Assembly: GCF_902499335.1 (NCBI RefSeq)
Contig: NZ_CABVQK010000012.1
Location: 1-64,000, forward strand
Source: Burkholderia lata
Lineage (GTDB): Bacteria; Pseudomonadota; Gammaproteobacteria; Burkholderiales; Burkholderiaceae
DNA length: 64,000 nt
Direction of reading: 5' to 3'
The notes under the pieces are model-generated. The model was not told where the DNA came from and made no database searches. It saw nothing but the letters and a program-made list of their open reading frames with translations. The position numbers and the translations under genes are program-made. This document shows positions 7,297 through 14,526 of this stretch, in pieces (within the stretch, counting starts at the first letter, position 1; each line of letters opens with the position of its first letter).

Positions 7297-8178
7297 TCAA
7301 TGCAGATGCTTCAACTTGTCAGGATTCCGCACGACATAGATCGCGACGATCTTGCCGTCCTCGATCTCGAGCGCGGTGGTCTGCAGCTCGCCGTCCGCTT
7401 CCTGCGTGACGAAACCCGGCAGCCCGTTGATGAACCCCGCACGCACGAGCTTCGACGCATGCGTGGCGAACAGCCCGGCCAGGTACTCGTGCACCTTCAT
7501 CACGCGCTCGAAGCCGAACACCGGCGTGCCCGCGGCCGAACGCTTGCCGCCGCCGTCCGCATGCAGGCTCACGTCCTCGGCGAGCATTGCGCCAAGCGCG
7601 CGCATGTCGCCGCTGCGTGACGCTGCGAAAAACGCTTCCGCCAGTTCGATCCCGCGCTGTTTCTCGACATGGAAGCGCGGCCGTGCCTCGCGCACATGCG
7701 TGCGGGCCCGCGCGGCGAGCTGCCGGCACGCGGCCGGGTCGCGCTGGATCGTCGTGGCCACTTCGTCGAACTCGAGGCCGAATACGTCGTGAAGCAGGAA
7801 CGCCGCGCGTTCGAGCGGCGAGAGCCGTTCGAGTGCAAGCATCAGCGGCAGCGTGACGTCTTCCTGTTCATCTTCCTCGACGACCGGCTCGGGCAGCCAC
7901 GGGCCGATATAGGTCTCGCGCTGGTGCCGCGCGGACTTCAGCTGGTCGAGGCACATGCGCATCACCATGCGGCGCAGGAACGCCTCGGGTACGCGCACCT
8001 CGGTGCGGTCGACGTCCATCCAGCGGATGAACGCCTCCTGCACCATGTCCTCGGCATCCGCGACGGAGCCGAGCATCCGGTACGCGACGCGGATCAGCGT
8101 GCGGCGCAGCGGGTCGAAACTCGCGGCCGCGTCGGCCCGTTCTTCAGCGCTGCCGTTGGCCGGGTCGAGGTTCGACAT
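7297..8178 (-). CDS. ECF41-type RNA polymerase sigma factor with SnoaL-like C-terminal domain
   Basis: This 293-residue protein has sigma2 (about residues 24-90, YRMLGSVADAEDMVQEAFIRW), sigma4 (about 125-170) and a C-terminal extension of about 110 residues resembling a SnoaL/NTF2 fold. This is the SigJ/ECF41 arrangement, in which the C-terminal domain modulates activity in place of a separate anti-sigma protein. The start at 8178 overlaps the stop of the upstream AhpD-like gene by one base (TGATG). ECF41 factors are characteristically linked to carboxymuconolactone decarboxylase-type genes, which is exactly the neighbour here, so that gene is probably the target. Confidence 0.92.
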   Translation of the reverse strand: MSNLDPANGSAEERADAAASFDPLRRTLIRVAYRMLGSVADAEDMVQEAFIRWMDVDRTEVRVPEAFLRRMVMRMCLDQLKSARHQRETYIGPWLPEPVVEEDEQEDVTLPLMLALERLSPLERAAFLLHDVFGLEFDEVATTIQRDPAACRQLAARARTHVREARPRFHVEKQRGIELAEAFFAASRSGDMRALGAMLAEDVSLHADGGGKRSAAGTPVFGFERVMKVHEYLAGLFATHASKLVRAGFINGLPGFVTQEADGELQTTALEIEDGKIVAIYVVRNPDKLKHLH

Positions 8179-8654
8179 CAGGCCACCATCTTCGCGGCGG
8201 CGGCCTTCGCGTCGGCCGGCTCGATCCACAGCCCGAAGCCGACCGCGAGCCGGTTCCAGCCGTTGATCACGTTGATCATCAGCGTGAGTTTCACCTGTTC
8301 CTCCTGGCTGAAGTGGTCGTTCAGCGCCGCGTAGGCTGCTTCGTGCGCCGCGTGACCCTCCGACAGCTGCGTGAGTGCCTCGGTCCAGCCGAGCGCCGCG
8401 CGTTCGCGGTCGGTGTAGCAGGGCGCTTCGCGCCATGCGGACAGCAGGTAGATGCGCTGCTCGGTCTCACCTTGCTCGCGTGCCTCGGCCGTGTGCATGT
8501 TAATGCAGTTCGCGCACGCGTTGATCTGCGATGCGCGGATCTTCACCAGCTCGATCAGCGTCGGCTCGAGGCTCTGCGCGACGGCGACCGAGACGGTCAT
8601 CCAGTTCTTCATCAGGGCGGGTGCGGCGGCAAACGGATTGAGTTTCGCAGTCAT
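8178..8654 (-). CDS. carboxymuconolactone decarboxylase / AhpD-family protein
   Basis: This 158-residue protein contains the redox motif C47-A-N-C50 followed by H54 (NACANCINMH), the catalytic signature of AhpD-like alkylhydroperoxidases. The ATG at 8654 has an excellent ribosome site (AAGGAGAAGG). Further upstream in-frame starts would break that spacing. It is the first gene of a pair with an ECF41 sigma factor, the typical partner of such proteins. A role in disposal of peroxides or thiol redox relay is likely, but the natural electron donor is unknown. Confidence 0.92.
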   Translation of the reverse strand: MTAKLNPFAAAPALMKNWMTVSVAVAQSLEPTLIELVKIRASQINACANCINMHTAEAREQGETEQRIYLLSAWREAPCYTDRERAALGWTEALTQLSEGHAAHEAAYAALNDHFSQEEQVKLTLMINVINGWNRLAVGFGLWIEPADAKAAAAKMVA

Positions 8655-9189
8655 GGTCCTTCTCCTTTCGTGTGGGTTCCGGTGATATGACGAGCGAGCC
8701 CCCCGCGTGTGTGACATCGACGCGAAATTTTTTTCGAAGCCGGCGAGCGGATCGGCGCGGAAGGCCGCCGGGCCAAGGCGGGCAGGGTGCTCGTCGAACG
8801 CAAAAACGCGGCGAGCATGCTTCGTGCGCCCGTGCTGGTCAGACGATTCCCCGTTCAGTCATGGTGACGATCAAGGCCGCGTGAGCGTCCGCGGCGTGCA
8901 TCTCCGCACGAACCTCTATCCGCGCTGATGTCAGCAATTGGCAGGTGATCGGTTGCTTTCATTTACATTTATCTGCCGTTTCGTCCGTATCTCGATCAGC
9001 AGCATTCACATTTCTGGACCATACTGTTCTGCACGGGCAGATGAAGTGACGCCGCATTCGCGGCCCGGCGCGCGCGCCGGCTGCCCGACGACGCAGCAGC
9101 AGGTCGCACGTCAGCCGCGCGCATCACGCGCAAGGCTTTCCCTTTTCCGGCAACGCAACGCAGCGAATCGCGACGTGGACGGTAAACCG
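8655..9189 (+). other. intergenic region between divergent ahpD-like and egtB genes
   Basis: No convincing gene is visible. The left end carries the ribosome site of the minus-strand AhpD-like gene. An AT-rich patch around 8950-8975 is the best place for an egtB promoter, but no clear -35/-10 pair can be assigned. Short open frames here have no ribosome site and odd composition. Confidence 0.5.
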
Positions 9190-10413
9190 ATGAGCCTCCA
9201 TGCATCACAGCTTCAGCGCCGTTACCAGGACGTGCGCGCCCATAGCGTCGCATTGACCGCGACGCTGTCCGCCGAAGACCAGGCCGTGCAGTCGATGCCC
9301 GACGCCAGTCCGACGAAGTGGCACCTCGCGCATACGACCTGGTTCTTCGAAACCGTCGTGCTGATGCGCCGCGTGCCCGGCTACGCGCCGTTCGACGCCG
9401 CCTTCCAGTTCCTCTTCAATTCCTATTACGAAGCGCTCGGCCCGCGCCATCCGCGGCCGCAACGCGGGCTGCTCACGCGCCCGTCGCTCGACGAGGTGCA
9501 TGCGTACCGGCAATACGTCGACGACGCGATGCTGCGCGCGCTGGCCGGCGCCGATGCGGCGCTGCTCGATACGATCGCGCCCGAGATCGTGCTCGGCCTG
9601 CATCACGAGCAGCAGCACCAGGAGCTGATCGTCACCGACATGCTGCACGCGTTCTCGTGCAACCCGCTGAAGCCGGCGTTTCGGCCGCGCAACGGGACGG
9701 ACGCGGGCGCGATGGCCGCGGGTGACGCCGGCGCGCAGCACTGGCTGCACCAGCCGGGCGGGCTCGTCGAGATCGGCCACGACGGCGATGCGTTCTCGTT
9801 CGACAACGAACGGCCGCGCCATACGGCGCTCGTGCGGCCGTACGAGATCGCGAACCGCCTGGTGACGAATGCGGAATTCGCGGCGTTCGTCGCCGACGGC
9901 GGCTATACACGCCCCGAGTTCTGGCTGTCGGACGGCTGGGCCACGGTGCAGCGGGAAGGGTGGCAAGGGCCCGCGTACTGGATGCCCGACGACGACGATG
10001 CGGCCGCCACGCGCGTACGGCGCACGTTCGGCCTGCACGGCGTCGAACCGCTCGCACCCGATGCGCCGGTGTGCCACGTGAGCTTCTACGAAGCGGCCGC
10101 GTACGCGGAATGGGCCGGCGCGCGTCTGCCGACCGAATTCGAATGGGAAGCCGCGTTCGGCGCCGAAGGCATCCGGCAGATGCTCGGGCACGTGTGGCAA
10201 TGGACACGCTCGTCCTACGAGCCGTATCCGGGCTTTCGGCCGCTTGCGGGTGTGGCTGCCGAATACAACGGCAAGTTCATGGTCGGCCAGCAGGTCCTGC
10301 GCGGCAGCAGCGTCGCGACGCCGCCCGGGCACGAACGGCCGACGTACCGCAATTTCTTTCCGCCGGCCGCGCGCTGGCAATTCACGGGAGTGCGACTTGC
10401 GCGAGACGTCTGA
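9190..10413 (+). CDS. egtB: ergothioneine biosynthesis protein EgtB (iron-dependent sulfoxide synthase)
   Basis: This 407-residue protein has an N-terminal DinB_2-like domain (about residues 8-160) followed by an FGE-sulfatase domain (about 185-405). The three iron-binding histidines are probably H48 (WHLAH) and H139/H143 (HHEQQHQE). EgtB joins a sulfur donor (gamma-glutamylcysteine or cysteine) to the imidazole of trimethylhistidine using oxygen. The ATG at 9190 is chosen over upstream in-frame starts because the family begins close to this point. The next gene, egtD, starts inside its last codons, so the two form an operon supplying ergothioneine, a thiol antioxidant. Confidence 0.95.
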   Translation: MSLHASQLQRRYQDVRAHSVALTATLSAEDQAVQSMPDASPTKWHLAHTTWFFETVVLMRRVPGYAPFDAAFQFLFNSYYEALGPRHPRPQRGLLTRPSLDEVHAYRQYVDDAMLRALAGADAALLDTIAPEIVLGLHHEQQHQELIVTDMLHAFSCNPLKPAFRPRNGTDAGAMAAGDAGAQHWLHQPGGLVEIGHDGDAFSFDNERPRHTALVRPYEIANRLVTNAEFAAFVADGGYTRPEFWLSDGWATVQREGWQGPAYWMPDDDDAAATRVRRTFGLHGVEPLAPDAPVCHVSFYEAAAYAEWAGARLPTEFEWEAAFGAEGIRQMLGHVWQWTRSSYEPYPGFRPLAGVAAEYNGKFMVGQQVLRGSSVATPPGHERPTYRNFFPPAARWQFTGVRLARDV

Positions 10414-11410
10414 CCAGACGGCCACGAGCGGTGGCCAGCAACCCGCCCGCGATTCGCGGCCGAGCGCGTTCGAGCGCGACCTGATCGACGGGCTGTCGCG
10501 CACGCCGCGCAGCATTCCGCCGAAATACTTCTACGATGCGGCCGGCTCCGCGCTGTTCGATCGCATCTGCGAGTTGCCCGAGTATTACCCGACCCGCACC
10601 GAGCTCGGCATCCTGCGCGATCGCGCGGCCGAGATCGTGCGGCGCGTCGGCCCGCATGCGGAACTCGTCGAATTCGGTGCGGGCTCGCTCGAGAAGATCC
10701 GCGTGCTGCTCGACGCGTTCGCGGGCAACTATGCGAACGCGCCGGCGCGCTACGTGCCGGTCGATATCTCGGCCGACTATCTGCACGACGCTGCCGCGCG
10801 GCTGCGTGCCGCGTATCCGTGGCTCGACGTCGCGCCGATCGCGGCCGACTACACGAAGGCAGAGCAACTGGCCGAGCTGACCGCGACACCGGCGCGGCGC
10901 ATCGGCTTCTTTCCCGGTTCGACGATCGGCAACTTCTCGCCGGAAGAGGCCGATGCGTTCCTGCGCGATGCGGCGCGGCTGCTGCGTGGCGGCGGCTTGC
11001 TGGTCGGCGCGGATCTCGTGAAGGACGAGCGTACGCTGCACGACGCGTACAACGATGCGCAGGGCGTGACCGCGCAGTTCAACCTGAACCTGCTGGTGCG
11101 CGCGAACGCCGAGCTCGGCGCGGATTTCGACCTCGACGCGTTCTCGCATTGCGCGTTCTACGACCGCGCGCGGCAGCGCATCGAGATGCATCTCGTCAGC
11201 GACATCGCGCAGACCGTGCACGTGCGTGGCCACGCGTTCCGCTTCGATGCCGGCGAGCGCATCCACACGGAGAACTCGCACAAGTTCACGATCGACGGCT
11301 TCCATGCGATCGCGCGCCGCGCAGGATTCGCGCCCGATACAGTGTGGACCGACGCGGACAACCTGTTCAGCGTGTACTGGCTGCGCAGCGTCGACGATAT
11401 CCGCGCGTGA
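10397..11410 (+). CDS. egtD: L-histidine N-alpha-methyltransferase EgtD
   Basis: This 337-residue SAM-dependent enzyme trimethylates histidine to hercynine, the first step of ergothioneine synthesis. The SAM-binding motif ELVEFGAGSLEK lies at about residues 89-100, and the family opening SRTPRSIPPKYFYDAAGS at about 34-51. No ATG lies near the expected start; TTG at 10397 behind GGGAG is the best candidate, overlapping the end of egtB. The in-frame ATG at 10244 is deep inside egtB and unlikely. A GC-rich hairpin with a short T run follows the stop. Confidence 0.93.
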   Translation: MRETSDQTATSGGQQPARDSRPSAFERDLIDGLSRTPRSIPPKYFYDAAGSALFDRICELPEYYPTRTELGILRDRAAEIVRRVGPHAELVEFGAGSLEKIRVLLDAFAGNYANAPARYVPVDISADYLHDAAARLRAAYPWLDVAPIAADYTKAEQLAELTATPARRIGFFPGSTIGNFSPEEADAFLRDAARLLRGGGLLVGADLVKDERTLHDAYNDAQGVTAQFNLNLLVRANAELGADFDLDAFSHCAFYDRARQRIEMHLVSDIAQTVHVRGHAFRFDAGERIHTENSHKFTIDGFHAIARRAGFAPDTVWTDADNLFSVYWLRSVDDIRA

Positions 11411-11421
11411 TGCCCGCGCTT

Positions 11422-11457
11422 GCGAACCGCTCGCTTACGGTGCGGGCGGTTCGCTTT
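11422..11457 (+). terminator. terminator after egtBD
   Basis: GCGAACCGC (11422-11430) pairs with GCGGTTCGC (11446-11454), followed by TTT. It lies 12 bases after the egtD stop and should end the egtBD transcript. The rest of 11458-11711 is gene-free leader for the next gene. Confidence 0.65.
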
Positions 11458-11711
11458 CGGCGCATTCCAGTTCCCGTACATGCCGGCGCGCTCCGATCGC
11501 CCGGTTTCGTGCCGAACCGCCTTTTTTGCCGGCCCGATGCACCTCTGCAACGGTGCGTAGAATGCCGCCTCTTCCTTGTTCCGCAAGGCTTTACGGACGG
11601 CTGTAAACGTCCGTTACCTGTCTCGCATACCCGTTTCACCTGTGTCTGTGTCCGGTGCCTAGACTCCGAACCGTATTCACATGACGCACGACACGTGCAG
11701 GGAGTCGCGAG

Positions 11712-12014
11712 ATGAACAAGAAACTCATTCTCGGTGCAGTTCTCGGTGTAGCGGCGCTGGCAGCTTCGGGCGTCGCATCGGCCCACGTCGACCTGTCGGT
11801 CGGCATCGGTGTACCCGCGTATGCGGCACCGGCGCCCGTCTACGTGGCACCGCCGCCGCCCGTCATGTACGCGCCGGTCGGCTATCGCGATGACGGTTGG
11901 CGCGGCGACGGCTGGCGTCAGCGCGAATGGCGCGAACACGAGTGGCGCCGCCGTGAATGGCGCGAGCACGAGTGGCACGATCGCGGCGGCTGGCGCGGCG
12001 GCCGCTGGGATTAA
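11712..12014 (+). CDS. secreted Pro-rich / Trp-Arg repeat protein
   Basis: This 100-residue protein has a clear Sec signal peptide (cleavage near VASA-HVD, residue 24-25). Next comes a segment rich in Pro, Ala and Tyr (about 34-57), then short repeats of the kind WRxxEWREHEW (about 63-95). Such small Burkholderia proteins are often labelled PXPV-repeat proteins; no function is known. The low-complexity charged/aromatic tail suggests binding to cell wall, metal or polyanion, but that is a guess. It is followed closely by another small exported protein, and the two may be co-transcribed. Confidence 0.8.
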   Translation: MNKKLILGAVLGVAALAASGVASAHVDLSVGIGVPAYAAPAPVYVAPPPPVMYAPVGYRDDGWRGDGWRQREWREHEWRRREWREHEWHDRGGWRGGRWD

Positions 12015-12051
12015 GCGGTTCGATTGATCACAACAAGAGGAGATTGAAAAC

Positions 12052-12306
12052 ATGATGCCCATTCGACACATCAGGCTGTGCGCCACCGCCGCCATCGTTG
12101 CGCTTGCCACCATCGGCAGCGCGCACGCGGCGGGCTGCATGAAGGGCGCGGTGGTCGGCGGTGTTGCCGGCCACTATGCGGGCCACCATGCGGTCGTCGG
12201 TGCGGTCGGCGGCTGTATCGTCGGCCATCACATGGCGAAGAAGCAGGCGCAGGAGCAGGCCGCGCAGCACAAGGCCGCCGCGCAGGGCATGCAGCCGGCG
12301 CAGTAA
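12052..12306 (+). CDS. small glycine-zipper exported protein
   Basis: This 84-residue protein has a signal peptide ending near SAHA-AG (about residue 25). A glycine-zipper-like segment with histidines (about 31-61, GAVVGGVAGHYAGHH) is followed by a Gln/Ala/Lys-rich tail. The single-gap distance (37 bases) from the preceding gene and the AAGAGGAG ribosome site support co-expression. Glycine-zipper segments associate with membranes and are common in small outer-membrane proteins; the exact role is unknown. Confidence 0.78.
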   Translation: MMPIRHIRLCATAAIVALATIGSAHAAGCMKGAVVGGVAGHYAGHHAVVGAVGGCIVGHHMAKKQAQEQAAQHKAAAQGMQPAQ

Positions 12307-12473
12307 GCAGCGGCAGGGCGGTGGCCGGCGGTCGCTGCCCTCACCACTTTCAGCCTCCGCATTGATCTGATCAATGCAAAAACTGCTCATAGTTACGATT
12401 TATTACAACGTCGCGCGTTGGCCGGTCGGCACCTTTCTACAATCCGGATCATCTACACGACTCGGAGTTCAAG

Positions 12474-12815
12474 ATGAAACAACGACGCTATCTGTCCGTC
12501 CTCGTGACGGCACTCCTCGCGTTCGGCGCGGCTTCGGCCTACGCGGCAGCCGGCGGTAACGGCGGCGGCCACGGTGCGGGCGGCGCCGGCGGCAATGCGG
12601 GCGGCATGTCCGGCGGCCACATGAGCGGCGCGGCGATGTCCAGTTCGAACGGCTTCAAGTCGGGCGATCGCGACAAGGGCCTGGCGCGCGCGGCCGACCG
12701 CTCCGACACGATCGCCGACCGCGCCGGCGTCCAGCCCGGCCACATGCATGCGCACACCGCGCACCGCAGCACGCACACGCACACGCATCACGCGATGCTC
12801 ACGCGCAAGCAGTAA
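12474..12815 (+). CDS. small exported Gly/His-rich protein
   Basis: This 113-residue protein has a signal peptide (cleavage near AYA-AAG, residue 24-26), a Gly-rich stretch with Met and His (about 27-60), and a C-terminal His/Thr-rich tail (THTHTHH). The Met and His content suggests binding of copper, nickel or another metal in the periplasm, an inference from composition only. It is the third small exported protein in a row. Its own leader (12307-12473) is AT-richer than its surroundings and probably holds a promoter. Confidence 0.75.
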   Translation: MKQRRYLSVLVTALLAFGAASAYAAAGGNGGGHGAGGAGGNAGGMSGGHMSGAAMSSSNGFKSGDRDKGLARAADRSDTIADRAGVQPGHMHAHTAHRSTHTHTHHAMLTRKQ

Positions 12816-12835
12816 CGCCACGCATCGCTCGCATA

Positions 12836-12879
12836 TGAAAAAGGGCTGGGCCCCCGTGCGATACGGGAGCCCAGCCCTT
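12836..12879 (-). terminator. rho-independent terminator for the small lipoprotein gene
   Basis: A long hairpin has outer arms AAGGGCTGGGC (12841-12851) and GCCCAGCCCTT (12869-12879) and an inner CCCGT/ACGGG stem. On the minus strand it is followed by TTTTTC (12836-12842), so it terminates leftward transcription from the lipoprotein gene. It also faces the end of the plus-strand Gly/His-rich gene. Confidence 0.75.
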
Positions 12880-12905
12880 CGACCATCCGACGGCGCGATC
12901 GCGCC

Positions 12906-13067
12906 TCAGCAGTTGCCTTTCTTCGCCTGCCCGGGCGGACAGAAACCGTTGCCGGGGCCGCCTTGCGGCGCGACCATGACAGGTTCGCCCGGTACGTAGA
13001 CCGCACACCCGCCCAACATCCCCAATACACCCGCCGCCGTCAGCAGCGTCATCATCCTTTTTTTCAC
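12906..13067 (-). CDS. small lipoprotein (53 residues)
   Basis: From a GTG at 13067 with GGAG placed 6 bases upstream, a 53-residue protein is read: a basic start (VKKRMM), a hydrophobic run and a lipobox LGGC (Cys21). After lipidation only about 33 residues remain, rich in Pro and Gly with two further Cys (NGFCPP and a C-terminal GNC). It sits between a downstream terminator and the DUF4382-type lipoprotein gene. Function is unknown. It is easily missed because of its size and GTG start. Confidence 0.65.
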   Translation of the reverse strand: MKKRMMTLLTAAGVLGMLGGCAVYVPGEPVMVAPQGGPGNGFCPPGQAKKGNC

Positions 13068-13139
13068 TTCGTTCTCCAGATAGGGGAAAGGGCCGTGCAG
13101 CCCTTTCCGGTCAGGCCGACAAGACGCGCGCGATGCGCG

Positions 13140-14300
13140 TCAGAAGCTGAAATTGACGTTGACCGGGTTCGTCGTCGCATTGACGTTCGTCGACTGCGTC
13201 GCGCCCGATGCGGCATCCGCCTCGATCGTGTACTGCCCCGCAGCCGTCGGCACGGCCGCCATCGCGACCGGCAGCGCGCCCGACCAGGTGCCGACGACCG
13301 GCGCGGCGGCCGGCAGCGACAGCGCATACGCACCGGTATCGAGGTTCGCGTTGACCGATGCGATCTCATACGGGTTCGCGTCGATCGTCTGCTGCGCGCG
13401 TACCGTTGCGTTCGCGCTTGCCGTGACCGTCCCGCCGACCGTATTCATCGTCGATGCGGGCAGTGCGATCGGCGTGCCCGACGTCGACACGGCCGTGTCG
13501 GTGTTCACGACCACCGGCACCGAGCGCACGATCCCCGACGCGACGTTGTTCTGCACGATCACGACGTCGTAGTTGCCCTGCGTCGAGCTCTGGATCAGCG
13601 GCGACAGCACGAACTTGCCGGAGCCGTTGGCGATCGTGCCGCGCACGATCTTGCCGCCCTGTTCGGCGTAGACGGTTGCGCCGGCCTGCGCCGGCGCGAC
13701 ATAGCCCGAGATCTCGCCGCTGACGACGGTCGGCGTGGCCGTGACGACGGGCTTCAGCGCATAGGCGCCGTTGCCGCGCTGCACGATCGACTTGCACGCG
13801 TTGAAGTCGAGCACGAGATCGACGAGCGTGTTCGGCTGGACCGTGAACGGCGTGATGATCTTGTAGCCGCTTTGCGTCGCGCTCGGCGTCGCGAGCGCCT
13901 GCTCGGCGCCGCCGGTCGGCACGACCGAATTCGCGAGCGTGTTGCCCTGGTTCTGCGCGAGCACGAGGCGGACTTGCTGGTACTGGCCGGCCGGAAGCGC
14001 GGTCTGGCCGAGATCGGCGAGCGCGCCGTTGGTCAGCGACAGCAGGTCGATCTTCTGCGGCGTCGCGAGCGTGATCGTGGACCAGCCCGCGTCGTTGTCG
14101 CCGGCGTTCGAACTGGCGTTCACGCGAACCTGCGACACGGTGACGAAGACATGGTCGAAGCCGCACGATGGCGCGTCGGTCATCGCGACGTGCAGCGTGC
14201 CGGTTTGCGGGCTGGAACCACCGTCGCCGCCGCCGCCGCAACCGGCGAGGACGAACGAGGCGACGGACACACAGGCGAATGCCTTGAACAGCGTATTCAC
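13140..14300 (-). CDS. DUF4382-type outer-membrane/periplasmic lipoprotein
   Basis: This 386-residue protein has a lipoprotein signal with lipobox LAGC (Cys21) followed by a Gly-rich linker. The region of about residues 35-185 begins TGTLHVAMTDAP, the opening of DUF4382 domains. The C-terminal half looks like tandem beta-sandwich domains of the carboxypeptidase-regulatory type. The start is GTG at 14300 behind AGGAGGGG, since upstream in-frame extensions lack a ribosome site. No function is established; surface or periplasmic ligand binding is plausible. Confidence 0.8.
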   Translation of the reverse strand: MNTLFKAFACVSVASFVLAGCGGGGDGGSSPQTGTLHVAMTDAPSCGFDHVFVTVSQVRVNASSNAGDNDAGWSTITLATPQKIDLLSLTNGALADLGQTALPAGQYQQVRLVLAQNQGNTLANSVVPTGGAEQALATPSATQSGYKIITPFTVQPNTLVDLVLDFNACKSIVQRGNGAYALKPVVTATPTVVSGEISGYVAPAQAGATVYAEQGGKIVRGTIANGSGKFVLSPLIQSSTQGNYDVVIVQNNVASGIVRSVPVVVNTDTAVSTSGTPIALPASTMNTVGGTVTASANATVRAQQTIDANPYEIASVNANLDTGAYALSLPAAAPVVGTWSGALPVAMAAVPTAAGQYTIEADAASGATQSTNVNATTNPVNVNFSF

Positions 14301-14526
14301 GGAGACCCCTCCTTCGAATTTCTTATGTGGGTGCCCGGAGCATAGTGTCGGCCGCTCGGCCCAGTATGTGGAATTTGCAACGAACCGTAACGCGCCGAGT
14401 CCGGCCGAGCCGGGCATCGACCCGATGTACGGGAAATGAAAGAGGTGCGCGGCGCACATGAGGGACGTTGTGCGCCGCGAAAAAGTGGTCGGGCGAACGG
14501 CACGTGGCCGTTCGCCGGTCAGCGGA

